Source: Streptomyces sp. 35G-GA-8
GTDB lineage: Bacteria; Actinomycetota; Actinomycetes; Streptomycetales; Streptomycetaceae
Reading direction: 5' to 3'
Length of the DNA: 64,000 nt
Assembly: GCF_023534745.1 (NCBI RefSeq)
Contig: NZ_JAMHJQ010000006.1
Coordinates: forward strand, 476,842-540,841
Positions 8,131-16,185 of this stretch are shown here, in pieces; within the stretch, counting starts at the first letter, position 1; every line of letters begins with the position of its first letter. The translations under genes and the position numbers were made by a program. The notes beneath the pieces are model-generated. The model was not told the DNA's origin and did no database searches. It saw only the letters and a program-made list of their open reading frames with translations.

Positions 8131-8823
8131 TCAGCCGTCGGCCGGAGGTTCGGGCAGACCGGCGGCCAGAAGGGCGAAGGCACGCCGGAAGATGTCCGGG
8201 AAGGTGGCCTCCGGGCCCTGCGCGCACCAGTGCTCGACGGCGACCCGTACGGCCGTCGTGCCGACGGCGGCGAGCAGCCGCGGGTAGAGCCCGAGCGCCG
8301 AGGTGTCCGGGACATGCGCGCAGGGCCCCGGCCGCCGGGACACCCGCTCGCCCTCCGCCGTACGGAACGCCGGCGCGCCGAGCCGTTCCGCGATGGCTTC
8401 GGCCAGTTCCAGTTCCTCGGTCATATGGGCGCCCATGCCGCGCACGAGCAGATGCGGGGAGCGTTGCAGCACCGCGGCCCGCAGGTCCCAGATCTCGCGC
8501 TGCTCCTCCACTACGTCGGCCAGTTCGGTGGCGAGTGCCTCGCGGACCGCGTCGAGCGCGGTCACCGAGGCCGGTGCCTCGCGCACCGCGCGCCGCACCC
8601 GCTCGCCGATGCCCCGGTCGATCATGACGAACGCGTCGTCGTGGCTGTCGAAGTAGTTGAAGAACGTACGCGGAGAGACCCCCGCGGCCTCGCTGATCGC
8701 CTCGACGGTGACATTCTCGGCGCCGTGCTCGGCGGCCAGCCGCACCGCCGCCTCGGCCAGCGCCGCTCGCGTGGCCTGCTTCTTGCGCTCGCGGAGACCC
8801 GGCGCCGCACCCTCATTCCTCAC
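8131..8823 (-). CDS. TetR-family transcriptional regulator
   Basis: The 230-residue protein has an N-terminal TetR helix-turn-helix (about residues 10-57, ending SPRTFFNYFDSHDD) and a helical C-terminal ligand domain. I used the GTG at 8823 since it gives the usual short tail before the HTH; no good Shine-Dalgarno is seen, so the mRNA may be leaderless or weakly translated. A perfect-arm palindrome sits right before the start, which suggests autoregulation together with the downstream MFS pump. Confidence 0.85.
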   Translation of the reverse strand: MRNEGAAPGLRERKKQATRAALAEAAVRLAAEHGAENVTVEAISEAAGVSPRTFFNYFDSHDDAFVMIDRGIGERVRRAVREAPASVTALDAVREALATELADVVEEQREIWDLRAAVLQRSPHLLVRGMGAHMTEELELAEAIAERLGAPAFRTAEGERVSRRPGPCAHVPDTSALGLYPRLLAAVGTTAVRVAVEHWCAQGPEATFPDIFRRAFALLAAGLPEPPADG

Positions 8824-8826
8824 ATC

Positions 8827-8841
8827 TTGCAGGGTATGCAA
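8827..8841. promoter_or_regulatory. candidate TetR operator
   Basis: The sequence TTGCAGGGTATGCAA has perfect 5-bp arms (TTGCA/TGCAA) and lies 3 bp upstream of the TetR start codon and 55 bp from the divergent aldo/keto reductase. Additional TGCA-type half sites follow to about 8860. Its place fits an autoregulatory operator. Confidence 0.5.
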
Positions 8842-8896
8842 AAGTGCAGGATCCGCAAAATTAATTCCTCGCCGGCCGCCCCGTAACATGATCCGT

Positions 8897-9880
8897 ATGG
8901 AGCAACGCGCACTGGGTAAAACGGGACGAAACGTATCCGCCGTAGGGCTGGGGACCTGGCAGCTGGGCGCCGACTGGGGCGAGGTGGCCGAATCGGACGC
9001 CTTCGCCGTCCTGGACGCGGCCGTGGAATCGGGCGTCACCTTCTTCGACACCGCGGATGTGTACGGCGACGGCCGCAGCGAACAGCTCATCGGCCGCTAT
9101 CTGAAGGGCCGCCCGGACGCCGGGGTGTTCGTCGCGACGAAGATGGGCCGACGGGCCGACCAGGTCCCGGAGAACTACGTTCTGGACAACTTCCGCGCCT
9201 GGAACGACCGCTCACGGGCCAATCTCGGCGTGGACACCCTGGATCTCGTGCAGCTGCACTGCCCGCCCACGCCCGTCTATACGTCCGACGCGGTCTTCGA
9301 CGCGCTCGACACCCTGGTGGCGGAGGAGCGCATCGCCGCCTACGGCGTGAGCGTCGAGACCTGTGCCGAGGCGCTCGCGGCCCTCGCGCGCCCCGGTGTG
9401 GCCAGTGTCCAGATCATCCTCAACCCCTTCCGGCTCAAGCCGCTGGAGGAGGTACTGCCCGCCGCCCGGGCGGCGGGGGTCGGCATCATCGCGCGCGTAC
9501 CCCTCGCCTCCGGCCTGCTGACCGGGAAGTACACGGCGGACACGGTCTTCGCCGCCGACGACCACCGCTCGTACAACAGGCACGGCGAGGCCTTCGACCA
9601 GGGCGAGACCTTCTCCGGCATCGAGTACGGGACAGGGCTGGCCGCCGCCGCGGAGTTCGCCGGACTGGCACCCGAGGGCGCCACCCCGGCCGCCACCGCG
9701 CTGCGCTGGATCGTTCAGCAGCCCGGCGTCAGCAGCGTCATCCCCGGTGCCCGCTCCGTCGAGCAGGCGCGCGCCAACAGCGGGGCGGCGGCCCTCCCGC
9801 CGCTGTCGCCGTCGACCCTGGCGGCGGTCCAGGAGCTCTACGACCGCCGGCTGCGCGCCTCGATCCATCCCCGCTGGTAG
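8897..9880 (+). CDS. aldo/keto reductase (AKR, YhdN/Tas-like)
   Basis: The 327-residue TIM-barrel NADPH-dependent oxidoreductase carries the AKR tetrad: Asp near residue 51 (FFDTADVY), Tyr56, Lys in ATKMG near residue 84 and His in VQLHC near 119. The C-terminal GARSVEQARAN matches the cofactor-binding segment. An in-frame ATG at 8888 is also possible; neither has a clear Shine-Dalgarno. It is divergent from the TetR-MFS pair, with the candidate TetR operator between them, so it may share their regulation. Confidence 0.85.
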   Translation: MEQRALGKTGRNVSAVGLGTWQLGADWGEVAESDAFAVLDAAVESGVTFFDTADVYGDGRSEQLIGRYLKGRPDAGVFVATKMGRRADQVPENYVLDNFRAWNDRSRANLGVDTLDLVQLHCPPTPVYTSDAVFDALDTLVAEERIAAYGVSVETCAEALAALARPGVASVQIILNPFRLKPLEEVLPAARAAGVGIIARVPLASGLLTGKYTADTVFAADDHRSYNRHGEAFDQGETFSGIEYGTGLAAAAEFAGLAPEGATPAATALRWIVQQPGVSSVIPGARSVEQARANSGAAALPPLSPSTLAAVQELYDRRLRASIHPRW

Positions 9881-10036
9881 CGCCCGCGCCCCGTGGGCCC
9901 CGCTGGCGAACGGGTGATCGTGGGCCGTTCGCGCTCCGATTACGCGGCACAGGCGCAAGAGTTGGTCGTTTCTGTGGCTGTATCGCTTCGCGCCATGTAG
10001 CGTCTTGATCAGCTGTCGTGGTTCCGAAGTACCGCT

Positions 10037-10061
10037 CGCCCGTGACGTGCCGTCACGGGCG
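10037..10061 (+). terminator. strong hairpin upstream of the cold-shock gene
   Basis: Perfect 11-bp arms (CGCCCGTGACG/CGTCACGGGCG) enclose a TGC loop, followed by TTTGTG. It lies 157 bp after the aldo/keto reductase stop and 94 bp before the cold-shock start. It may terminate the upstream gene or be a structural element in the long leader of the cold-shock mRNA; I cannot decide. The remainder of 9881-10154 shows no gene. Confidence 0.5.
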
Positions 10062-10154
10062 TTTGTGCTGTTCAGCGTCTCTGCGGACCAAGGCGATCAC
10101 CTCCGGTTCCCGTACGGTGCGGGAATCTTGCGTCCCTTGAAACGGAGACTCAGC

Positions 10155-10358
10155 ATGGCCAGTGGAACAGTGAAGTGGTTCAACTCGGAAAAGGGCTTCG
10201 GCTTCATCGCCCAGGACGGCGGCGGCCCCGACGTGTTCGCGCACTACTCGAACATCGCCACGTCCGGCTTCCGTGAGCTCCAGGAGGGCCAGAAGGTCAC
10301 CTTCGACGTCACGCAGGGCCAGAAGGGCCCGCAGGCGGAGAACATCCTTCCCTCGTAA
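10155..10358 (+). CDS. cold-shock protein, CspA family
   Basis: This 67-residue OB-fold protein has both RNA-binding motifs, KGFGFI (RNP1) and DVFAHY (RNP2 region), and the typical start [14 protein letters not shown]. It binds single-stranded RNA or DNA as an RNA chaperone in the cytoplasm. It is single-domain and monocistronic, followed by a strong terminator. Confidence 0.95.
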   Translation: MASGTVKWFNSEKGFGFIAQDGGGPDVFAHYSNIATSGFRELQEGQKVTFDVTQGQKGPQAENILPS

Positions 10359-10413
10359 CACCCCGCCGTCCCAAGGGCTCTGAGCGGCCCCGGTGGTCGG
10401 CACGGAACAAGAG

Positions 10414-10454
10414 GGCGTCGGCCCGGCGGAGCTTCTTTCCGCCGGACCGGCGCC
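10414..10454 (+). terminator. intrinsic terminator of the cold-shock gene
   Basis: A long stem (left arm beginning GGCGTCGGC and right arm ending CCGGCGCC, two mismatches) with a 7-base loop is followed by TTTGTCGTT. It lies 55 bp after the stop. Confidence 0.7.
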
Positions 10455-10557
10455 TTTGTCGTTACCCCGCGGGTGAAACGGGGGAGGGCTTGACCGTGCC
10501 GGACGACCGCCGCGCGACGGAAGCGGAGGGGCCGGTCCGAGGGACGGAGGAGTTTCG

Positions 10558-10983
10558 GTGGCACTGACCCGAGAAGAGCGCGAGCTGTTCCTGGCCGAGC
10601 CGCGTATCGCCGCGCTCGCGGTGGCGGCGGCGGAGGGGCGGGCTCCGCTCACGGTGCCGATCTGGTACCAGTACCGGCCGGGCGAAGACATCTGGATCAT
10701 GACGGGACGGGACTCGCGCAAGGGCCGGCTCATCGCCGCCGCGGGCCGCTTCACCCTGATGGTCGAACGCGTCGAACCCACGGTCCGCTATGTGTCGGTC
10801 GAGGGTTCCGTGACCGCGACCGAGCCCGCCACCCGCGAGGCGCTCCACGAGATCGCGTCCCGCTATGTCGCGGCCGACAAGGTCGACGCCTATGTCGACG
10901 TCGCCTCGTCCGAGCACGGCGAGCAGGTCGTCATCCGGATGCGGCCCGAGCACTGGCTCTCGGCCGACCTCGGACAGCTCTGA
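10558..10983 (+). CDS. pyridoxamine 5'-phosphate oxidase-family protein (possibly F420- or FMN-dependent)
   Basis: The 141-residue split-barrel protein reads PLTVPIWYQYRPGEDIWIMTG, typical of small PPOX/FDOR flavin- or F420-binding proteins in actinobacteria. The GTG start follows a good GGAGGAG site at 10547-10553. These proteins often reduce quinones or xenobiotics; the actual substrate is unknown. It is convergent with the histidine phosphatase gene, only 21 bp apart. Confidence 0.78.
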   Translation: MALTREERELFLAEPRIAALAVAAAEGRAPLTVPIWYQYRPGEDIWIMTGRDSRKGRLIAAAGRFTLMVERVEPTVRYVSVEGSVTATEPATREALHEIASRYVAADKVDAYVDVASSEHGEQVVIRMRPEHWLSADLGQL

Positions 10984-11004
10984 GGACCGCTGGGCCGGGT
11001 GTGG

Positions 11005-11640
11005 TCAGGCCGCGTTCTCCTTCTCCCGGGCGGCGCGCAGCACGCTCTCGGGGATCGCGAGATTCCAGGCGGTGATCACCGGCCGGTCGTGCTCCGTGCC
11101 GAGGCGGGAGACGGTCCCGGTGGCGAGAAGGAACAGGGCTCCCGCGGCCGGGGCCAGCCCGAGATAGCGCGCGGTGAGCACCCGCAGGAAGTGGGCGTGC
11201 GACACCAGGGCGACATCGTCACCCGAGCGCAGCCCCTCCAGGGCCTCGGTGAGTACCCGGTCGGCGCGGTGCCCGACATCGGCGGGGCTCTCGCCGGTCC
11301 GGCCGTCGGGACCGGGGACGGTGCCGTCGGTCCACAGGTCCCAGCCGGGCCGCGTGCGATGGATCTCGGCCGTGGTGATCCCCTCGTAGCCCCCGTAGTT
11401 CCACTCGCGCAGATCCGGTACGGCGCGGACCCCGTCGAGACCCGCCAGCTCCGCGGTGCGCCGGGCCCGAGCCATCGGACTGACGAGTGTGAGGCCGATC
11501 CGGCGCTCGCCGAGAAGTGGCACCAGGGAACGGGCCTCGCTCTCGCCGCGCTCGGTCAGCGGCAGGTCGGTGTAGCTGGTGTGCTGCCCGGACAGGGACC
11601 AGGCGGTCTCTCCGTGCCGTACCAGGATCAACTCACCCAT
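11005..11640 (-). CDS. histidine phosphatase (phosphoglycerate mutase-like)
   Basis: The 211-residue protein has the catalytic [10 protein letters not shown] motif (phosphoacceptor His at position 9), the [11 protein letters not shown] segment and the second His in VSHAHFLR. This is the branch of the histidine phosphatase superfamily that includes small-molecule phosphatases. The substrate is not evident. The ATG at 11640 is used because it opens directly on the first strand. Confidence 0.87.
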   Translation of the reverse strand: MGELILVRHGETAWSLSGQHTSYTDLPLTERGESEARSLVPLLGERRIGLTLVSPMARARRTAELAGLDGVRAVPDLREWNYGGYEGITTAEIHRTRPGWDLWTDGTVPGPDGRTGESPADVGHRADRVLTEALEGLRSGDDVALVSHAHFLRVLTARYLGLAPAAGALFLLATGTVSRLGTEHDRPVITAWNLAIPESVLRAAREKENAA

Positions 11641-11864
11641 GGGTGCCGCCCACTTTCCTGTTCTCCGAACTCCGCCACCGGAGCCGTCCCCGGCGGTCGT
11701 CGGCCCGGACGGCCCGCCCGTGCCGATGGGAGAACTCGGCGGGCCGCGAGCGCGTTCCTCGGCGGGCCGCGGGGAGCCCGTCACGCCCAGTGTCCCTTGT
11801 TCCGGCGCTCGGGACATGGCGGGGAATGCCGAGGGGGCTCGTCGCGTTACCCCGATGCGCCACT

Positions 11865-11885
11865 TGATGGAAACGATATCCATCA
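11865..11885. promoter_or_regulatory. candidate Zur box before type B L31
   Basis: A 21-bp dyad has perfect 7-bp arms TGATGGA and TCCATCA around AACGATA. Its inner 15 bp, TGGAAACGATATCCA, match the remembered Zur consensus TGAAAACGATTTTCA at 12 positions. It ends 17 bp before the L31 start, abutting the ribosome-binding site, so a bound repressor would block initiation. The remaining 11641-11864 shows no gene. Confidence 0.65.
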
Positions 11886-11901
11886 TGAGGAGGGAGTTCC
11901 T

Positions 11902-12165
11902 ATGAAGCCTCGTATCCACCCCGTCTCCCGTCCGGTCGTCTTCCGGGACCGCGCGGCGGGTACCGCGTTCCTGACGCGTTCGACCGCGGACTCGCCGCGG
12001 CGAGTGGAGTGGGAGGACGGCAACACGTACCCCGTCATCGATGTGGAGGTCTCCTCCGCGAGCCACCCCTTCTACACCGGGACCGGCCGTGTGTTCGACA
12101 CCGCCGGCCGGGTGGAACGGTTCGAGCGCCGCTACGGCGCCTCGGGCGGCGCGAAGAAGAGCTGA
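11902..12165 (+). CDS. rpmE2: 50S ribosomal protein L31, type B (zinc-independent)
   Basis: The 87-residue protein matches type B L31 ([46 protein letters not shown]) and contains no cysteine, unlike zinc-binding type A L31. In Streptomyces and relatives the type B form is made under zinc limitation so that zinc in the normal form can be recycled. A strong AGGAGGGAG site precedes the ATG, and a candidate Zur box lies just upstream. A strong terminator follows. Confidence 0.95.
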   Translation: MKPRIHPVSRPVVFRDRAAGTAFLTRSTADSPRRVEWEDGNTYPVIDVEVSSASHPFYTGTGRVFDTAGRVERFERRYGASGGAKKS

Positions 12166-12216
12166 CGCCGCAGAGCCGGTCCGCGTGTATGGCGCGGGTG
12201 CACGACCTGTGCGAGA

Positions 12217-12257
12217 AGAGCCGGACGGTAACCCGACCAGGGTTTCCGTCCGGCTCT
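12217..12257 (+). terminator. intrinsic terminator after L31
   Basis: An 18-bp stem (17 pairs; left arm starts AGAGCCGGACGG, right arm ends CCGTCCGGCTCT) with loop GACCA is followed by CCGTTTTC. This is one of the clearest Rho-independent terminators in the window. Confidence 0.85.
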
Positions 12258-12309
12258 CCGTTTTCGGGGGTTTCCGGGGGTTTCTCGGACAGGCCGTACG
12301 TGGGGCGGG

Positions 12310-12768
12310 TCAGCCGGTGGTCCCGGGCGACTTCACGGTCCTGACGAGAGCGGCCAGCTCGGGGACCTTCGCCGCCTCGTCGAGCGCTTCCCGCAGCGCG
12401 GCGTCATTGGTGGGGCGTGCCTCGGCCAGCAGCCGCAGCCCCTCCTCGCTGACATTGGTGTAGATCCCGCGGCGGTCGGTCGGGCACAGATAGCGGGTGA
12501 GGAGTCCGCGGTCCTCCAGCCTGGTGACCAGCCGTGTGGTGGCGCTCTGGCTGAGGACGACCGCGTCGGCGACCTGCTTCATCTGGAGATGGCCGCCCTC
12601 GCCGTCGTGCTGACGGCTGAGGACATCGAGCAGGGAGTACTCACGGACGCTCAGACCGTGCCCGGCCTGCAGCGCGCGCTCGATATGCCCCTCGATCCTG
12701 CCGTGCAGCAGCGAGAGGGCGCACCAGCCCTGGGCGAGCCCGGTGAGCGCGGTGTCCGTGGCGGTCAT
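12310..12768 (-). CDS. MarR-family transcriptional regulator
   Basis: The 152-residue winged-helix protein has the MarR core: recognition helix around VVLSQSATTRLVTRLEDRGL and wing DRRGIYTNVSEEG. The start has a GGAGGAAG site. It is divergent from an MFS efflux gene and likely represses it and itself by binding the 162-bp region between them, where three TTGCA-type repeats occur. Confidence 0.88.
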   Translation of the reverse strand: MTATDTALTGLAQGWCALSLLHGRIEGHIERALQAGHGLSVREYSLLDVLSRQHDGEGGHLQMKQVADAVVLSQSATTRLVTRLEDRGLLTRYLCPTDRRGIYTNVSEEGLRLLAEARPTNDAALREALDEAAKVPELAALVRTVKSPGTTG

Positions 12769-12834
12769 GGCTTCCTCCAGCGGGGGATGAGGGCGGGTGG
12801 CGGCGGGACGCGTCCCCGTACCCCAGGATAGGGC

Positions 12835-12877
12835 ACATTCGCAATATAGCGCGTTTGCAATTAATCGGCGTCTGCAA
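12835..12877. promoter_or_regulatory. three direct repeats in the MarR/MFS intergenic region
   Basis: On the minus strand, TTGCAGACGC (12868-12877), TTGCAAACGC (12851-12860) and TTGCGAATGT (12835-12844) occur at 16-17 bp spacing in an unusually AT-rich stretch. They lie between divergent regulator and transporter genes and are candidates for MarR binding or part of the promoter. Confidence 0.45.
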
Positions 12878-12930
12878 GTATTGTCATCGCTTGTAACGCG
12901 CTCATGCATACGTTCTGGAAGGTCATATCC

Positions 12931-14166
12931 ATGCCACTCGCGCTCCTCGCCCTGGCCATCGGGGCATTCGGGATCGGCACCACCGAATTCGTGATCATGG
13001 GGCTGCTCCCCGAGGTGGCCGCCGACTACGGCGTCACCATCCCCACCGCCGGACTGCTGGTCACCGGCTATGCCCTCGGAGTCGTGCTGGGCGCCCCGCT
13101 GATGACCGTCCTCGGCACCCGGATCCCCCGCAAGCGGATGCTGATGGTGCTGATGGGACTGTTCGTGGTGGGCAATGTGCTCTCCGCGCTCGCCCCGAGC
13201 TTCGGACTCATGCTCACCGGGCGCGTTGTCGCGTCGCTCGCCCATGGAGCCTTCTTCGGCATCGGATCCGTCGTCGCCGCCGGTCTCGTCGCCCCGCAGA
13301 AGAAGGCCGGCGCCATCGCCATGATGTTCACCGGGCTGACCGTCGCCAATGTCGTCGGCGTACCGTTCGGCACCTTCCTCGGCCAGAGCGCCGGCTGGCG
13401 GGCCACCTTCCTGGTGGTCGCCGGACTCGGGGTCCTCGGCCTCGCGGGCATCGCGAGGCTCGTACCGGAGCAGCCGCGGCCCGAGGGCGTACGAGTACGG
13501 CATGAGCTCGCCGCCTTCCGCAACGCGCAGGTGCTGCTCGCCATGGCGATGACCGTCCTCGGCTTCGGCGGGGTCTTCGCGGCGATCACCTACATCACAC
13601 CGATGATGACCGAGACCGCGGGTTTCGCCGACTCCTCGGTCACCTGGCTGCTGGTGCTCTTCGGCCTCGGCATGGTCGCCGGGAATCTGATCGGCGGCAG
13701 GTTCGCCGACCGCCGGCTGATGCCGCTGCTGTATGTGTCCCTGGGCTCGCTCGCCGTGGTGCTCGCCCTCTTCACCCTCACCGCCCACAACAAGATCGCG
13801 GCGGCCGTCACCCTCACACTGATCGGCGCCCTGGGCTTCGCGACCGTACCGCCGCTCCAGAAGCGGGTCCTCGACCAGGCGTCCGCCGCGCCCACGCTGG
13901 CCTCCGCCGTCAATATCGGCGCCTTCAACCTCGGCAACGCGCTGGCCGCCTGGCTCGGCGGCATCGTCATCGCCGCCGGACTCGGATACACCGCGCCGAA
14001 CTGGGTCGGCGCCGCGCTGGCCGGCTCCGCCCTCGTCCTGGCGATCGTCTCCGGCGTCCTGGAGCGCCGGGCGCCGACCACCGGAGAGACGGTCACCGCA
14101 GAGACGGTCACCGAGACGGCTGACCCGCGGCGGCCCGAGCGGGTCACCACCACCGCGCCGCACTGA
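12931..14166 (+). CDS. MFS transporter, DHA1 (AraJ/Cmx-like) type
   Basis: This 411-residue protein has 12 predicted helices, motif FGIGTTEFVIMGLLPEVA in helix 1 and TRIPRKR after helix 2, as in actinobacterial chloramphenicol/arabinose-type efflux permeases. The ATG at 12931 has a GGAAGG site at 12917; an upstream ATG at 12904 is weaker. The tail is hydrophilic and Thr-rich. Regulation by the divergent MarR protein is likely. Confidence 0.87.
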   Translation: MPLALLALAIGAFGIGTTEFVIMGLLPEVAADYGVTIPTAGLLVTGYALGVVLGAPLMTVLGTRIPRKRMLMVLMGLFVVGNVLSALAPSFGLMLTGRVVASLAHGAFFGIGSVVAAGLVAPQKKAGAIAMMFTGLTVANVVGVPFGTFLGQSAGWRATFLVVAGLGVLGLAGIARLVPEQPRPEGVRVRHELAAFRNAQVLLAMAMTVLGFGGVFAAITYITPMMTETAGFADSSVTWLLVLFGLGMVAGNLIGGRFADRRLMPLLYVSLGSLAVVLALFTLTAHNKIAAAVTLTLIGALGFATVPPLQKRVLDQASAAPTLASAVNIGAFNLGNALAAWLGGIVIAAGLGYTAPNWVGAALAGSALVLAIVSGVLERRAPTTGETVTAETVTETADPRRPERVTTTAPH

Positions 14167-14348
14167 GCGGACTCTCCCGTACGGGCGCGCCATGGACCGC
14201 CGCAGCGCGCGGCGCCGACGACGTCGTTACGTTGGAAGTCGGTGTGCCCCCGCTTTCTCCCCCTGCTCCACAGCGTCCCCCGCAGCGCCGCCTCCCGGGG
14301 CGCCCCCCACAGTGAATCCGCAGTGAATCCGCGAAGAAGAGGAACACC

Positions 14349-15173
14349 ATGAATTCCGTCCCCAACGTCGTACTCAACAACGGCGTCAGGATGCCGCAGC
14401 TCGGCTTCGGTGTCTTCCAGGTCGGCGACGAAGAGACCACCGGCGCGGTCCGCACCGCGCTGGAGACGGGCTACCGCAGTATCGACACCGCCGCCGTGTA
14501 CCGCAACGAGAACGGTGTCGGCCGCGCCCTCGCCTCCTCAGGGCTGCCCCGCGACGAGCTGTTCATCACCACCAAGCTCTGGAACGACGACCAGGGGTAC
14601 GACTCGACGCTCGCCGCGTTCGACGCGAGCCTCGCCAGGCTCGGCCTCGAACGGCTGGATCTGTATCTCATCCACTGGCCCACCCCGGCACGCGACCGCT
14701 ATCTCGACACCTGGCGCGCGATGGAGAAGCTGCTCGCCGACGGCAGGACCCGCGCCATCGGTGTGTCCAACTTCCAGCCCGCCCATCTCCAACGTCTTCT
14801 GGACGAGACCGGGATCGTCCCCGCCGTGAACCAGATCGAGCTGCACCCCGGTCTCCAGCAGGAGGAGCTGCGGGACTTCCACGCCCAGCACGGCATCGCG
14901 ACCGAGGCGTGGAGCCCGCTGGCACAGGGCGCCCTTCTCCAGGAGGAGGCGGTCACCGAGATCGCGGGGCGGCACGAGAAGACGCCCGCGCAGGTGGTGC
15001 TGCGCTGGCATCTTCAGCTCGGGAACATCGTCATCCCCAAGTCCGTCACCCCCGCGCGGATCCGCGAGAACATCGACCTCTTCGACTTCGAGCTCTCGGC
15101 CGGCGACATGGCCGCGCTCGCCACGCTCGATCGCGGTCTGCGTACCGGACCTGACCCCGACACCCTCAACTGA
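14349..15173 (+). CDS. aldo/keto reductase (2,5-diketo-D-gluconate reductase-like)
   Basis: The 274-residue AKR5-type enzyme contains Asp46 and Tyr51 (SIDTAAVYRNE), Lys in TTKLW and His108 (YLIHWP), plus the IPKSV..ARIRENI cofactor segment. It should reduce small carbonyls with NADPH in the cytoplasm. It overlaps the convergent ThuA gene by 8 bp at its 3' end. A paralogue with the same fold lies at 38667. The 182 bp before it hold no gene. Confidence 0.9.
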   Translation: MNSVPNVVLNNGVRMPQLGFGVFQVGDEETTGAVRTALETGYRSIDTAAVYRNENGVGRALASSGLPRDELFITTKLWNDDQGYDSTLAAFDASLARLGLERLDLYLIHWPTPARDRYLDTWRAMEKLLADGRTRAIGVSNFQPAHLQRLLDETGIVPAVNQIELHPGLQQEELRDFHAQHGIATEAWSPLAQGALLQEEAVTEIAGRHEKTPAQVVLRWHLQLGNIVIPKSVTPARIRENIDLFDFELSAGDMAALATLDRGLRTGPDPDTLN

Positions 15174-16038
15174 CCGGGGCCGGCGCGGAAGCCCCGGCCG
15201 TCACACCGCCCAGCCACTTCAGTCCGTCGATGACGAACCGGTTCTGGACCTCGTTGCCGAACGTCCATGACAGTGTGGTGCCCGACCCGTAGTCCATGGC
15301 GTTGTGACCGAAGTTGGTGTACAGCATCCGGTAGTTCTTGTTGGACCACACGATCGGGTAATACCCGCTGTACCAGGACTGGTTGGGGTCCGTGCCCAGG
15401 GGGAAGCTCACCGGATCGACCGAGGCCAGGATGTCGATGGCGGGGTTCTTCCTGAGGTCGTTCGTCCAGCTGTACCACTCGCTCACGGCCGAGGTGAATG
15501 TCGAGGGCAGCCGGGTGGTCGAGGGATGGGTACGGTTCTCGGTCCGCAGTACGGCGGTGGTCGGTCCCCAGGTGTTGGACTTGAACCCACCGCTGCCCAG
15601 GAACTCGTTGTGATACCAGGGCCACTTCTGGGCCTCGGTGGTGAACGCGGAGACATGGAAGCCCATCCAGGCCCCACCGGCCCGCATGTACTGCTCGAAC
15701 CCGGTCCGCTGCGCCGCCGTCTGCGGCAAGTCGTCCAGGAACAGCACCACTTGGTAGTCCCGCGGGGTGGTGCTGGTCAGGCGGTTCCAGTTGTTGGTCG
15801 ACTCGTAGGAGAAGTTGTTGGCGGCGGCGGTCCTGGGGAACCACTCGTTCGCTTCATGGACGAAGCTGATGTGGGCCGCGTCCCAGGTGCCGTTGTAGAA
15901 GGCGAGCACCTTGAACGCGGGCGCGGTGGGTGACTGCGCCTGTCCGACGCCCGGCACCGCGACCAGCCCGAGCAGCAGGGCGAGCAGTACGAGCAGGCGC
16001 GACGAGCCGCGCGCCGTAAAGGACTTGAGCATGGTCAT
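15166..16038 (-). CDS. secreted ThuA-domain protein
   Basis: The 290-residue protein has a signal peptide (ARGSSRLLVLLALLLGLVAVPG, likely cut after AQA near residue 35) and a ThuA-like class I glutamine amidotransferase fold (FKVLAFYNG..., VVLFLDDLP, GAWMGFH, WYHNEFLG). ThuA proteins occur in trehalose and keto-sugar use; the secreted forms are poorly understood. The ATG at 16038 has GGAAGGA 10 bp upstream; a second ATG lies 6 bp inside. A second ThuA domain occurs in the large fusion at 60942. Confidence 0.82.
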   Translation of the reverse strand: MTMLKSFTARGSSRLLVLLALLLGLVAVPGVGQAQSPTAPAFKVLAFYNGTWDAAHISFVHEANEWFPRTAAANNFSYESTNNWNRLTSTTPRDYQVVLFLDDLPQTAAQRTGFEQYMRAGGAWMGFHVSAFTTEAQKWPWYHNEFLGSGGFKSNTWGPTTAVLRTENRTHPSTTRLPSTFTSAVSEWYSWTNDLRKNPAIDILASVDPVSFPLGTDPNQSWYSGYYPIVWSNKNYRMLYTNFGHNAMDYGSGTTLSWTFGNEVQNRFVIDGLKWLGGVTAGASAPAPVS

Positions 16039-16131
16039 CGTGACGATCCTTCCCGCGCCCGTTCGGTGAACGAAGGCGCATGGAATGTGGGGGATGTCGC
16101 GCACATGACAGGAGGAAGCGCTTGCTGCTCG

Positions 16132-16160
16132 ATTTAAGAAGTGAACCAACGCCATGTCAA
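16132..16160 (-). promoter_or_regulatory. candidate promoter of the ThuA gene
   Basis: On the minus strand TTGACA (16160-16155), a 17-bp spacer and TTAAAT (16137-16132) form a good sigma-70-type promoter, giving a leader of roughly 85 bases before the ThuA start. Confidence 0.5.
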
Positions 16161-16165
16161 GGCTT

Positions 16166-16177
16166 TGGTATGGACCA
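16166..16177. promoter_or_regulatory. possible DasR-type operator
   Basis: TGGTATGGACCA is a 4-bp-arm palindrome that agrees with the core of the DasR dre site (TGGTCTAGACCA) at 10 of 12 positions. It lies just upstream of the -35 of the secreted ThuA gene. Short sites like this occur by chance, so this is a weak call. Confidence 0.25.
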
Positions 16178-16185
16178 CGGCGGTG

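Noticed and set aside
6439-8886. 815-codon plus-strand frame opposite the DHA2 pump and TetR genes
   Set aside because: Both genes beneath it have clear families; this frame is low-complexity (Gly, Arg, Asp, His rich) with no motif.
16166-16177. DasR dre site as a firm call
   Set aside because: Only the 12-bp core is partly matched, and the secreted gene is not a known chitin gene; kept as a low-confidence feature only.
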